A stretch of 64,000 bases of DNA from Oscillospiraceae bacterium (GCA_015068085.1 SVLF01000003.1:1-64000), one strand, 5' to 3'. Shown: positions 35,201 through 44,375, counted from the stretch's first letter. Notes: a model not told the origin generated them from the sequence alone. Numbers and translations are program-made.

Positions 35201-38200
35201 TCAGAGAGCGATGACGTAATCTTCTTCTCATCAGATCCGGCAGTGGCATCTGTTACATCAAAAGGCGTTGTGACCGGTAAGAGTGAGGGCGAGGCATATA
35301 TTACGATAATGGTTAAGCGCGGAGGAAAAACAGAAACCCACAGCTCTCCGATAAGAGTGAATGATGTAAGCTCACCTGCCGGAATTGAGCTTCGCGGACC
35401 TGCAACAGTTTATGTTGAAGGAACAGGAAGCTTTGTTCAGCGCGCAGTGATGGAAAGTACGGGAAAAATTTCACTAACCCCTGAGCAGGTAAGCTACAGA
35501 ATTGTTGGCGGTGACGGAGTTGCAAATATCACACCTGACGGTAAAATTTCCGGCGTTTCGGAAGGCGAGGTGGAAATTGTTGCATCGGCATTTTTCAGGG
35601 ATACTTACATCGAAAGCGAAGTTGTAACAGTTAATGTTATTCCCAAAACCCAGAAAACCGAACCCACTCTTTTCACATATGATATGAGAAAGAACGGTAT
35701 AGAAAATGTCAAGAAATATGACTGGGCAGAGGCTGAACTTGATTGGTATCTCAAATACGCAGATGTATATGTTGACAATGCAGAACAGCTTTACAATATG
35801 ATGATACCGGAGGGGATTCCGAGAGCAAGATACTGCGCGATGAACGGAAATGACCCGACGTATTCAAGCTGTAAGTATTGCGGTGATAATTTCCTCGAAT
35901 CCCGAGGAACATCGTATTTTACGGTGGATGCATTCAACCGCCCGTGGAAGGTGCAGTGTCCGACCTGTAAACGTCTGTTCCCGAGCAATGATTTCGGAAG
36001 CTTCTATGAGCTTGGCGTAGATGAACACGGTGCATTCAAGCGTGAAGTTGCGCTTGAAGAAAACGGGATTCTTTGCAAAAGAGGCGAGCGTGACAAGAAC
36101 GGCGTTTACGTACCGTATAAGGAATATGAAGATAATCCGTATGGCTACGGAGACCCGAAAGGATATCTCTATAACGAGCTGTATACCGAGCTTTATGAAA
36201 CAGGGCTTGATCCGGTAACAAAGGAGCCGATAACTCATGCGTGGGGCGATTTCACAATCGACGTAAACGGAGACGGAAAGCCGGATTCCGGATATTTCTG
36301 GGGAGTTGATGACGGCTACGGTTATTACACCGGAAAGGAATATAAAAGCGGCAGCAAAACAATTCCCGAGGTTCACCCGTATGTTGCAAACTATATGTAT
36401 CACGGACCTGCGTCTATATCAAATATGGCGGTAAGGTGCCTTGCACATGCGTATATGCTTACAGGCGATATTAAGTATGGACGTCTTGGGGCAGTAGTGC
36501 TCGACAGGCTTGCAGACACTCTTCCCGATATGTCCACCGGCCAGTATCCGTTTCTCGTAACAGACGGCGGCGAGGGAATAGGTAAAATTCAGGGCGCACT
36601 TAATGACTGTACTGTGCTCAGAATTTTTGCACAGGGCTGTGATGCACTTTATCCTCTTATAGATGATCCTCAGGTTATTGAGTATTTAAGCGCAAAGTCT
36701 GAAAAGTACGGGCTGGAAAATCCGAAGCTTTCAGGCAGTGATATCTGGTCAAACTGGGCAGACGGAATACTTCGTGAGACGTATAAATCCTGCCTCAATA
36801 CAAAGCTTCGAGGAGGCTTTGGACATAAGCATGAGGCTCTTGCAACCGCTGCTGTTGTTCTTGACTCAATGCCTGAAACCGAAGAAATGCTTGATTGGCT
36901 CTTCAAAGCCGGATTTGAGGATAAAGTAAATCTTATCTGCAACGGCGGAAACACAAACGTAGAGCTGATGGCAACGCTTGACCGTGACGGATTCGGAAAC
37001 CATGGTTCTCCAAACTATAACAAGACATGGATAGAGTTCCTTATGTATGTCCAAAATGCAATTGACGATTATGACAGATATGACAAATACGATCTGTTCG
37101 ATAATCCTAAATTCGCGAAGATGTTCACTGTATTCACTCCGTTTACACTCGTTTCAAAATACACCGCGCAGATAGGGGACTCGGGCTACACCGGCTCACA
37201 GACGTTTGAAACTCCGGCAATGGAAGATCTCGTATATGCTTATAAACGTCTTGGAGACAAGAGTATTGCAAAGCTTTTGTATCTGCAGAACGGAATGACA
37301 ACTGAAGGAATACACGATGATATCTTTGTGAAAAATCCGGAGGCAATCGCAGATGAAATAGAAGATATTGTGGAGAGCGAAGGACAGTACCTTGAAAGTG
37401 AAATGTTGACGGGTGCGGGGTTTGCAGTTTTGCGTGACGGTGAACTGATAAAGTCTGCCGGAACGAATGCAACATATGATTCTCAACGTGATTTCTGGAT
37501 GTATTTCGGAAGAACTGAAGGACACGGACATACGGGAAGCCTGAATCTCGGAATTGATGCTTTCGGGTATAACTTTGCTCCGGATTTCGGATATCCCGAG
37601 GATGCGAACACCTCGCCGCGAAGACTGTGGCTTGACGGAACTCTTTCGCATAACACAGTTGTGGTTAATACAAAAAATCAGAAGGCGATGTCAGAGTCTA
37701 CATCTCCACTTCATTTTGACGCAGGGGAGAATGTCGGCGTTATGGATGTTGATTCCTCGGCAGTGTATGACGAGACTCGTGTATACAGACGTACTCTTGT
37801 TTCGGTAAAGGTTTCCGACGAGATATCTTATGGCGTTGATTTCTTTAAGGTTCTTGGCGGAAATGATCAGATTTATACTTTCCGTGCCCATTCCGATGAG
37901 ATTTATGAAACAGAAGGGCTTACCCTTACAAAGCAGGTAGATGAAACGACTGGGGAATACAAAGGAACTTACGCAAGTGAAGAGGTAGAAATAGGGATGG
38001 ATCCGGGCTTTATTGAGAACGGAACACCAACCTATCCGACAGGCTTTACGTTCCTTAAAAATATCCGCCGTGATGAGACAGGAAAAGATAATTTCGCAGT
38101 GGATTTTAAGATTCGTGATTTCCAGAAGGTGCTTCCGCATGATATGAATCTTCATCTCCGTATGACGGCGCTAAATGATTTTGAGGCAGATGAGGTTGCG

Positions 38201-40069
38201 ATAACTTCGGCATTTGTTCCAAGAAAGGGAGAAGCAGCGAAGTATTACGACACCCTTGAACAGGTTCTTATTCGTCGCAAGGGAAGCGGAACGCTTAATT
38301 CCTTGTTCACCACAGTTTATGAACCGTATAAGGATGCAAGATATATAAAGAAGATTGAGGCTCTTCCGATAACTCCGGTTGACGGCGACCTTTCCGCTGT
38401 TGACGCGGCAAAGGCAGTCAAGGTAACTCATACAAGCGGAAGGATAGATTATATCGCATACTCAACAGATGAAAAGCGCTCGTATACGATATATGACGAA
38501 AGTGTAGGACGTACTCTTGAGTTCACAGGATTTGTAGGAGTTCTTTCGTATAAGGATAATGAGCTTATCTATTCCTACATTCACGACGGCGCAAGATTTG
38601 GGTCGGCAGAAAGCAACCTTGTCCGCCTTACAGGAACGGTTACCGGTTTTGAAAAAGAACTTACCCGTTCAAACTACATTATCGTAAAACCGGATGCGGA
38701 CATAGCAACAACAGAGCTTGCAGGTAAGTACATCAATGTTAAGAATGACGGTGTGCGTAACGGTATGTATAAGATTATTTCTGCATTGCCCGAGGGTGAT
38801 GATGAGATAAAGCTTGATATCGGCGGCGTAAGTACAATTCGCGCGTACCGTGATACTGAAAATCCTGATGAAGGCTTTGTGTATGACATTGCCGAAGGAC
38901 AGGTGTTTACAATCGGTCTCACCGATGAAGTTACAAACAATCCTGAGTTTACTCCAGTTTCTGATAAAAGCACATCGGCAGGCTCGTCGATAAACGTTAC
39001 AGTCAATGCAACAAGCCCGATAGGTAAGAGTATAACCTACAGCGCGCTTCAGCTTCCGCGCGGCGCGAGCTTTAATGCGGATGCAGCAACCGTTATATGG
39101 AAGCCGGACAGCTCACAAATTGGCGATAACCGCGTATCAATCCTTGCAACTGATGAGGACGGACGCGAAGAAACGCTTCACTTTGTTATAACGGTTTACG
39201 GAAGCACAACGGGAAAACCGTCAACCGACAACACAACAGAACCTCCGTTAGCAGACGGCTCCGGAACAGCGAGTGATAGCACAGGTTCAGCCGGCGGAGG
39301 CGGTGGCGGCGGTGCCGCACCGACCGACAAGCCTGATGATGAAACCAAGACCGATGACGATGAAAGCCTTCTCCTCGAGGAGAAGGTGCCGAGCGCAGGC
39401 GAGGCAGATGAGGTTGAAAAAACGCAATTCATCGACCTTGGTAACCACGCATGGGCAGAGGGCGCAATAAACACACTTGCGGCAGATGGAATAATAAAGG
39501 GAACGTCTGCAAGCACGTTCAGTCCCGCCGATAACATTACCCGTGCAGATTTTGCTCTGCTTCTCGTCCGTGCGTTCAATCTCACAAGTGACAATGATGA
39601 GAACTTTGCAGATGTTTCTGGAAGTGATTACTTTGCATCTGAGCTTGCAATTGCACGCAATACTGGTCTTGTTAACGGCATCGGTGATAACAAGTATGCT
39701 CCGCGAAGTAGCATCACCCGTCAGGATATGATGGTAATAGTGTATCGGGCACTTGAAGCCTCCCTTGCCCTAAAGGGTAGTGAAACGGAGCGGAATGTCG
39801 GTGCGGCAATGAATGATAGTCCGGTGGACTATCAGAACCGCGACGTGACCGAGCCGGGCGAGATGGGACCGTCGAATAACGGTGGAGGGATTCTCCACTC
39901 GCAATATCCCGATTTCGGCACTGTTGCACCTTACGCCCGCGAAGCAGTCTCCGCACTCGTCGGTGCAGGTCTTGTTAACGGCAAAAACAATCTCATCGCG
40001 CCAACGGATTATACAACAAGAGCCGAGGTTGCGGTGCTGATAAAGAGAATATTGGATTATACAAAGTGA
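32297..40069 (+). CDS. Giant SLH-anchored heparinase II/III-type polysaccharide lyase
   Basis: 2590 residues, exported and cell-surface bound. Signal peptide ends near VFA29. Then three copies of the ~180-residue module (about 31-215, 389-582, 750-945), each followed by one or two BIG2 Ig-like domains. The lyase region starts near 1123. A zinc-ribbon-like CKYC...CPTC (about 1190-1222) is followed by an alpha-toroid with GGFGHKHEA and DGFGNHGSPNYN, and the heparinase II/III beta-sandwich (EGHGHTGSLNLGI, LDGTLSHNTVVV). An Ig-like domain (~2213-2304), a Gly-rich linker and three SLH repeats (~2378-2590) close it. The substrate is an acidic polysaccharide by family; identity unknown. GGAG precedes the ATG. 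Confidence 0.88.
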   Translation: MKKRMLKTVSFLLVVALLLGFAPAGTVFATSELSNVKIVYSLKSPSGAQVNVDTFGYKETHGFWEYYSVAKGYENAYRVATRDYLSMHSYGAHNGYIAFKINVPAKGEYEASLSFCSNSDGVSAGTVHIIPPSEEDIPAAIGSGKYLAIENIPFYSASKVTGNTISGKCTIEASGTHYLVFSQTSTTSAVIRPETLTLNGGTNTVPMCAELKSDNEEIVTDESFTIELSKVYMSDGALYDKTPLIGTPESDNPSVATVDKNGTITGVSPGEAVITLPVTAEGVTVNASMKVTIVEPSPIGQATLSLSKTELKPGASATSSVSAKLENGEAVNMEKTTVAYSTEDTDIISVDSDSGAIKALSAGTATVTAAVTYRGKTAYAQADITVLPIAAPSGVRVEYSMEIASIPNDGQMDSTKFSDTKNSWQFEGKYNNPSIQRNTIYGTIAYPNSGAWWAVRMYVPKAGSYSLKLDRGLRPQGGLVFFYFGKASEGASEIVKGEHIAEEKFYATADTASEETDSLGTVEIDAPGEYIMVMRTPLATDFATAGLNASNRRHFIKKIILDGGNETVEKMRFTLKPEYNEVYVGGNVKTALDNLYLSDGSTVSMVGAEINYSSSDEAIATVNEKGVIVGVSDGNAEITATVTLESGEKVTAKANIAVVTPPDLESVTAYVENSELEVISNAQINLSGKNADGSDTLLHMTTVTYETNNYSVASVDKNGLITAKTPGDAVITVNVRQGFVTKSDTVDITVINSRDEENPMELSNEMVYYDLRTSAPSGTALWDLTYNETKNWIFYGYANGMQENTSTARVRLSGSYGIQAQPNAIGAAWAVKITVPKAGRYAATLIHGVNANGGIANVYVLPVTEDTTQWTDGRYSVGTVNFYRTALGYDLSTNLKDIEFPQAGDYLLVFESAGKGAGGALQQFPKALSIDGTGVISYVEVFLEESEINVGDSIRMLYRIKLSDGTWLSESDDVIFFSSDPAVASVTSKGVVTGKSEGEAYITIMVKRGGKTETHSSPIRVNDVSSPAGIELRGPATVYVEGTGSFVQRAVMESTGKISLTPEQVSYRIVGGDGVANITPDGKISGVSEGEVEIVASAFFRDTYIESEVVTVNVIPKTQKTEPTLFTYDMRKNGIENVKKYDWAEAELDWYLKYADVYVDNAEQLYNMMIPEGIPRARYCAMNGNDPTYSSCKYCGDNFLESRGTSYFTVDAFNRPWKVQCPTCKRLFPSNDFGSFYELGVDEHGAFKREVALEENGILCKRGERDKNGVYVPYKEYEDNPYGYGDPKGYLYNELYTELYETGLDPVTKEPITHAWGDFTIDVNGDGKPDSGYFWGVDDGYGYYTGKEYKSGSKTIPEVHPYVANYMYHGPASISNMAVRCLAHAYMLTGDIKYGRLGAVVLDRLADTLPDMSTGQYPFLVTDGGEGIGKIQGALNDCTVLRIFAQGCDALYPLIDDPQVIEYLSAKSEKYGLENPKLSGSDIWSNWADGILRETYKSCLNTKLRGGFGHKHEALATAAVVLDSMPETEEMLDWLFKAGFEDKVNLICNGGNTNVELMATLDRDGFGNHGSPNYNKTWIEFLMYVQNAIDDYDRYDKYDLFDNPKFAKMFTVFTPFTLVSKYTAQIGDSGYTGSQTFETPAMEDLVYAYKRLGDKSIAKLLYLQNGMTTEGIHDDIFVKNPEAIADEIEDIVESEGQYLESEMLTGAGFAVLRDGELIKSAGTNATYDSQRDFWMYFGRTEGHGHTGSLNLGIDAFGYNFAPDFGYPEDANTSPRRLWLDGTLSHNTVVVNTKNQKAMSESTSPLHFDAGENVGVMDVDSSAVYDETRVYRRTLVSVKVSDEISYGVDFFKVLGGNDQIYTFRAHSDEIYETEGLTLTKQVDETTGEYKGTYASEEVEIGMDPGFIENGTPTYPTGFTFLKNIRRDETGKDNFAVDFKIRDFQKVLPHDMNLHLRMTALNDFEADEVAITSAFVPRKGEAAKYYDTLEQVLIRRKGSGTLNSLFTTVYEPYKDARYIKKIEALPITPVDGDLSAVDAAKAVKVTHTSGRIDYIAYSTDEKRSYTIYDESVGRTLEFTGFVGVLSYKDNELIYSYIHDGARFGSAESNLVRLTGTVTGFEKELTRSNYIIVKPDADIATTELAGKYINVKNDGVRNGMYKIISALPEGDDEIKLDIGGVSTIRAYRDTENPDEGFVYDIAEGQVFTIGLTDEVTNNPEFTPVSDKSTSAGSSINVTVNATSPIGKSITYSALQLPRGASFNADAATVIWKPDSSQIGDNRVSILATDEDGREETLHFVITVYGSTTGKPSTDNTTEPPLADGSGTASDSTGSAGGGGGGGAAPTDKPDDETKTDDDESLLLEEKVPSAGEADEVEKTQFIDLGNHAWAEGAINTLAADGIIKGTSASTFSPADNITRADFALLLVRAFNLTSDNDENFADVSGSDYFASELAIARNTGLVNGIGDNKYAPRSSITRQDMMVIVYRALEASLALKGSETERNVGAAMNDSPVDYQNRDVTEPGEMGPSNNGGGILHSQYPDFGTVAPYAREAVSALVGAGLVNGKNNLIAPTDYTTRAEVAVLIKRILDYTK

Positions 40070-40085
40070 TTTTGGAGAATGTTTT

Positions 40086-41048
40086 ATGGTTAATGTTGGA
40101 ATAATCGGTTGCGGTAAAGTTGCCACTGCACATATCAATGCGCTGTTGAAAATACCGGAGGCAAAAATATCGGCAGTGTGCGATGTAGATGAAGAAAGAT
40201 GCCGCAAATTTGCCGAGAAGACTTGTGCGAATGCATACACAAGCTATGAAGAGATGACTGATAAAGAAAATCTCGGGCTTGTGATAATCTGCTTACCGCC
40301 TGCCTTTCATGGAGCGTGTGTGAGATATTGTGCCGAAAAGAAAATAAACGTTTTTGTTGAAAAGCCGATGGGGATTGATGTTTCTGATTGTCGCTCAATG
40401 ATTGAGGTATGTGAACAGAACGGTGTTATGCTGTGGGTAGGGCATATGCAATGCTATTCGGAAGAAAACGTTATTGCAAAAGAAATTATTGCATCGGGAA
40501 AATACGGCGATCTTATCTCGATAAATGAGGTAAGAACCTGCCGTTATCCCGGACCTGTCTCACCAAAATGGCTTATGAATAAAGCTGTATCAGGAGGAGG
40601 CATTCTGTATAACTTTGGCGCACATACGCTTGATATGGTAAAGTACATAACAGGAAGCAAGGTTGTTTCTGTGCAATGCGGTGTAAGCTTGCACGAAGAA
40701 GGAACAGAGAATGCGGCGAGTGGGATGCTGAAGCTTGAAAACGGGGTTTCAGTAACGTTCAATCTTATGGGAAACTGCGATGTCAACAGGTATGAGATAA
40801 CGTTGTATCTCAGCAAAGGAGAAATTCGGATAATTCCGCGGCAAAGTATCAGTGTATGCGGTGCGAATGGCGTGTTTGAAACAATTTCGGAAGCAAGCGA
40901 AGAAGCAACAGGAAAGTCTTGGCAATATCTGCAACTTTGTGATGTTATAGAAGCAACCGAAAACAAAGAAGCAAAAGTCGGCGGTGCGTACGGACTGGGG
41001 ATCATACAGGACCTCGAAATGTTGTACAAATCTGCCGGGATTATGTAA
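40086..41048 (+). CDS. Gfo/Idh/MocA-family oxidoreductase
   Basis: 320 residues. N-terminal Rossmann GIIGCGKVATAHINALLKIPEAKISAVCD, then the family motif VEKPMGIDV with the catalytic-region lysine, and the C-terminal alpha/beta domain beginning near GDLISINEVRTCRYPGP. NAD(P)-dependent oxidation or reduction of a sugar or uronate derivative is expected; the substrate is unknown. It lies 16 nt after the lyase gene with GGAG upstream, so it is probably in the same operon and processes lyase products. Confidence 0.92.
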   Translation: MVNVGIIGCGKVATAHINALLKIPEAKISAVCDVDEERCRKFAEKTCANAYTSYEEMTDKENLGLVIICLPPAFHGACVRYCAEKKINVFVEKPMGIDVSDCRSMIEVCEQNGVMLWVGHMQCYSEENVIAKEIIASGKYGDLISINEVRTCRYPGPVSPKWLMNKAVSGGGILYNFGAHTLDMVKYITGSKVVSVQCGVSLHEEGTENAASGMLKLENGVSVTFNLMGNCDVNRYEITLYLSKGEIRIIPRQSISVCGANGVFETISEASEEATGKSWQYLQLCDVIEATENKEAKVGGAYGLGIIQDLEMLYKSAGIM

Positions 41049-41069
41049 AAAAACGGAGGAGAGATTATT

Positions 41070-42614
41070 ATGAAAGAGTTTGTAAAAAAAATAACTGCAG
41101 TTTTATTGGCAACGTGTATGATTTTTGCACTTGCTGCGTGTGGGGGCAGCGGAACACAAAAAGATGTTTCTGAAACTCTTGCAGGTGCAGAGATAGAGGT
41201 TGTTATTCCGTCGCATCCCAACTGGCCGTATCGTGATGATTGGAAATCATGGCAATATGTAAGAGAAGCCACCGGTGCAGATATTGATGTTGTGGCATAT
41301 CCGAACTCTGATTATTCAACAAAGGCATCGCTTATTATGGCAGATCCTGAAAACGTGCCGGATCTTATGTGTATGCCCGATATGAGCTATGTAAGCAAAT
41401 ACGTGTCGCAGGGCGCATTTGTGGCAATTGATGACTATCTTGATGAGATGCCGAACTATACAAAGTTCTGGGATTCCGTTCCGGAAGAGGAAGCGGAAAG
41501 CATGCTTAAGATGCGTCGCGCGGTTGACGGTAAAACATATTATCCGCAGGTTTACGGGCGTCAGAATACCATAAACCTCCGCACATGGCTTTACCGTAAG
41601 GATATTTTTGAAAAGCACAATATAAAAATGCCTGAAACAATGGATGATTTGTACCTTGCAGCAAAACAACTCAAAGCATTGTATCCGGATAGCTTCCCTA
41701 TATGCATCCGTGGATTCTTTAACAACGGTGCGGATCTTATCGGAGCATCGTGGAGCCCGAACTTTGCGGTCGGCGCGTATTACGATTTTGAAAAAGAAGA
41801 ATGGCATTACGGTGCGCGAGAGAACACAATGCGTGAGATTATAGAATACTTCAGAATGCTGGATGAGGAAAACCTTATAACTCCGAATTATGTAAATATG
41901 AGCGCAAGTGAGTGGTCAGAGCTTGTTTACACAAACAGAACATTCATCTTCCCGCAGTATCAGGTACAGATAGACATCCTGAATGCGGATAGCCGCGGGC
42001 ATAATCCCGATTTTACAATGGCAGCAATGCTTCCACCGAGAGCTGATACAGAGCGCGGGCAGAATATGGTTGCAAAGAGCAATGTTGATCCGTGCGGATA
42101 TGTTGTATTCAACAGCGGTGATGAAAAAAGAATTTCTAACGCGATATCCCTTCTTGACTGGTTCTATTCCGATGAGGCATGCGAGCTTCTTTCGTGGGGT
42201 AAAGAAGGAGAAACTTATGAAGTTGTAAACGGCGAGAAAAAGTATATTCTTGAAGATGGCCAGAACGTTGAAAATGCATATGGCTTCCAGACAAACAGCC
42301 TTATTGTACGCATAAAGCCGGAAGCGGTTATGGCAGGATTTTCGGATGAACAGCGCGAAAGCACGGAATTTATTCTTGAGCATACCGAAAAAGACTATAA
42401 CCCCGTTCGCTGGGTCGGTTTCAATGAAGAGGAAGAGGCTGTCCGCGCAGATGTGGGCGCTGCTCTTGATACGTATACAAAAGAGATGATTTCAAAGTTT
42501 TTAATCGGTACAGAGCCGCTCTCAAAGTGGGATGAATATGTAGCAACAATCAACGAAATGGGTGCTGATAAGCTTCTTGCAGCCTATGAAAGTGCATATA
42601 ACAGAGTAAAATAA
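41070..42614 (+). CDS. Sugar ABC transporter substrate-binding lipoprotein
   Basis: 514 residues. Lipobox LAACGG (Cys24) after a hydrophobic signal; then an extracellular solute-binding protein family 1 fold of the long oligosaccharide-binding (LipO/YtcQ) type, with EVVIPSHPNWPYRDDW, the VPDLMCMPDMSYVSKYVSQGAFVAIDDYLDE pattern and a C-terminal FNEEEEAVRADVGAALDTYTKEMISKFLIG helix set. A GGAGGAG site precedes the ATG. No permease or ATPase gene follows, so partners must lie outside the window. Third gene of the lyase operon. Confidence 0.92.
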   Translation: MKEFVKKITAVLLATCMIFALAACGGSGTQKDVSETLAGAEIEVVIPSHPNWPYRDDWKSWQYVREATGADIDVVAYPNSDYSTKASLIMADPENVPDLMCMPDMSYVSKYVSQGAFVAIDDYLDEMPNYTKFWDSVPEEEAESMLKMRRAVDGKTYYPQVYGRQNTINLRTWLYRKDIFEKHNIKMPETMDDLYLAAKQLKALYPDSFPICIRGFFNNGADLIGASWSPNFAVGAYYDFEKEEWHYGARENTMREIIEYFRMLDEENLITPNYVNMSASEWSELVYTNRTFIFPQYQVQIDILNADSRGHNPDFTMAAMLPPRADTERGQNMVAKSNVDPCGYVVFNSGDEKRISNAISLLDWFYSDEACELLSWGKEGETYEVVNGEKKYILEDGQNVENAYGFQTNSLIVRIKPEAVMAGFSDEQRESTEFILEHTEKDYNPVRWVGFNEEEEAVRADVGAALDTYTKEMISKFLIGTEPLSKWDEYVATINEMGADKLLAAYESAYNRVK

Positions 42615-42642
42615 AAAAAGGATTGTAAAAAAGATCCATAAA

Positions 42643-42675
42643 AAAATCGAGGATGAAAGTCCTCGATTTTTTATG
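42643..42675 (+). terminator. Terminator of the lyase/oxidoreductase/SBP operon
   Basis: An 11-bp stem, AAAATCGAGGA (42643-42653) with TCCTCGATTTT (42660-42670), has a T-rich tail. Confidence 0.9.
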
Positions 42676-42868
42676 CACAAAAGAAACGGTCGGAAAGAAT
42701 AAAGATATTACCGTATACAAAAAGCAAGCACCGTTTACATTGCGGGTAGAGCTTTGCGAAAGAGGAATCTTGCCGTTTGTTGCAGGTGATCCGAGGATAA
42801 AAATAATTGACGGCCGCACATATGAGAAAACGACAGACACGATAGCAGACCTCTTGATGTTGAGGTAA
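42653..42868 (+). pseudogene. Possible gene remnant (71 codons)
   Basis: An open frame beginning inside the terminator stem, without a ribosome-binding site. It encodes a plausible protein C-terminus (TLRVELCERGILPFVAGDP, IIDGRTYEKTT). It looks like the tail of a larger gene whose 5' part is lost, but I do not recognise the family. It may equally be chance. The rest of 42869-43079 holds a hairpin and no gene. Confidence 0.25.
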
Positions 42869-42891
42869 TTTTTCTCATCAAAGATGTAAAA

Positions 42892-42934
42892 AACACAACC
42901 GCCCGGGTGTAGAAGCACACCGGGCGGTTGTGTT
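42892..42934 (-). terminator. Hairpin, probable terminator
   Basis: An 18-bp stem with one bulged G (42892-42910 with 42917-42934), loop AGAAGC. The A-run 42887-42893 gives a T-tail only on the minus strand, so it probably ends transcripts arriving from the ROK gene. Confidence 0.7.
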
Positions 42935-43079
42935 GTACGGTATTTACCGGCAAAATACTGCTAATTGCGACAAATTGCTTGACTGAAGCGTGTGTTGTCA
43001 TGCTTGGATTTTGTGGTTTAAACAGCATTTGCCTGAGGGGGGATGGCTAAGGTAATAACAGTACTTTTTTAATTTTCTC

Positions 43080-43153
43080 TTGACATTCGGAGAGGATAAG
43101 AGTATAATACAGCCATAACTTAATTCACTCAGTAAATTAAGTTATGGCTGTAT
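43080..43153 (+). promoter_or_regulatory. Consensus promoter overlapped by a 19-bp perfect palindrome
   Basis: TTGACA (43080-43085), a 17-bp spacer and TATAAT (43103-43108): a perfect sigma-A promoter. A perfect 19-bp inverted repeat (43107-43125 with 43135-43153, 9-nt loop) begins in the -10 box and ends 4 bp before the stop codon of the minus-strand ROK gene. As DNA it could be an operator; as RNA a strong 5' hairpin. Transcription would run antisense through the ROK gene. Confidence 0.75.
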
Positions 43154-43156
43154 TCA

Positions 43157-44236
43157 TCATTCAACAGGGAATATTTGCTCAAACATATAATCACAAAGGC
43201 CGTTCAGCATCAATTGCTTTTTGTTATTGGCAAAGTGAACATCAAATTGCCTTAATAGTGAGCTTGTTATTTTGTTTCGTATAGAGTTTATAAGATATTC
43301 TTTTTGTGTAGCATCCATAAGATCTACATAAGATCCTATGAGAACTATGTGGCTGTCGCAAATGTTCACGGAGGTAGATATGCCTATTGCGAGATAATCA
43401 AGAATTTCGTCAGTCAATTTGCAGTTACTTTTTTCAAATAACTGCTTGACAATTGCCTCAAGACAGCCGGTTTGTCCGCAACGGCATTGAACATCAGACA
43501 TAAGCTTTATATGACCCAGTTCGCCGTGCATACACCACTCACCATGCTGACAACTGCCGTGTATAAGACTTGAAACACCTATGCCATCTGTTCCTAAGGT
43601 AAAGAGCTGAATGTGTGCGTAATTTTTTTTCAGATGTGTTCCGGCGGAAAGCACAAGGATGTTTCCGGTTCTTTCTACATAAATATTCTGACCGAAATTT
43701 TCAGTAAAAAGGTCGTGTAAATTAATATTTTGCCATCCAAGTTCTACGGAAGAAAGTATTGTGCAGTTTTTTGGATCTATAATACCGGGCATTGCAAGAA
43801 GAAGCCCGGAAAGGCAATCCTTGGGTATTTTGCAATTTTCAAGAATATTGTACATAGCTGAGCTTAAAGTATCCACGAAGGAAGATGGGGAAACCTGCTC
43901 CTGAAAGCTGAGGGTTGTTTCAAAGTAGATATCGCCGTTTAAATCCATAAGATATAAGCAGTGAAAGCTCCAATCAAAGGCGAAAAACAAATGCCTCTTT
44001 CCGTTGAAAATTAAAAAAAGAGGTTTTCTGCCGCCTGTTGACTCACCTTGCACAGTTTCCATAAGAATATTTGATTCCTGAAGATTCCTTACGATTTTAG
44101 TAACTGCAGCGCGGCTTATATCAAGGTTTTCCCATATGTCGGTTCGAGAAACAAGCCTGTGTTTTTTTACGTAATGTACAATTGTGTTTCTGTTTCTGAA
44201 TGCTGCATCAGCATGAGATAAAAAAGAGTTCGTCAT
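43157..44236 (-). CDS. ROK-family transcriptional repressor (NagC/XylR type)
   Basis: 359 residues. N-terminal winged HTH (HRLVSRTDIWENLDISRAAVTKIVRNLQESNIL) then a sugar-kinase-like ROK domain with the glycine-rich GTDGIGVSSLIHG, the GELGHIKL zinc/sugar motif and the cysteine cluster CRCGQTGCLEA. The GRKP turn after the HTH is typical. A sugar or sugar phosphate effector is expected. It is divergent from the SDR/transketolase genes, which it probably controls. The ATG follows a consensus promoter. Confidence 0.92.
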   Translation of the reverse strand: MTNSFLSHADAAFRNRNTIVHYVKKHRLVSRTDIWENLDISRAAVTKIVRNLQESNILMETVQGESTGGRKPLFLIFNGKRHLFFAFDWSFHCLYLMDLNGDIYFETTLSFQEQVSPSSFVDTLSSAMYNILENCKIPKDCLSGLLLAMPGIIDPKNCTILSSVELGWQNINLHDLFTENFGQNIYVERTGNILVLSAGTHLKKNYAHIQLFTLGTDGIGVSSLIHGSCQHGEWCMHGELGHIKLMSDVQCRCGQTGCLEAIVKQLFEKSNCKLTDEILDYLAIGISTSVNICDSHIVLIGSYVDLMDATQKEYLINSIRNKITSSLLRQFDVHFANNKKQLMLNGLCDYMFEQIFPVE

Positions 44237-44254
44237 AATAAATCACCGATTGTC

Positions 44255-44283
44255 AGTATAGTATATTTAGAGAAAAATGTCAA
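44255..44283 (-). promoter_or_regulatory. ROK gene promoter
   Basis: On the minus strand, TTGACA (44278-44283), a 17-bp spacer and TATACT (44255-44260). In the divergent direction no good promoter for the SDR gene was found within 44284-44375. Confidence 0.8.
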
Positions 44284-44375
44284 GAAACTAATCAAAGTGT
44301 CTGTTTGTCTTGCGCAGCTAAAATAACGGGAAAATGTGTAAAAAATATAAAGATTTTTAAGAAAGGGTGTAAAGA

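Noticed and set aside
35864..36403. 179-codon minus-strand ORF inside the lyase gene
   Set aside because: Shadow frame; the plus-strand frame has clear heparinase-type motifs and the zinc ribbon here.
44335..44375. A fourth copy of the conserved promoter element before the SDR gene
   Set aside because: The sequence is only A-rich and loosely similar; the -10 expected 17 bp after its AAGA would fall on the start codon.
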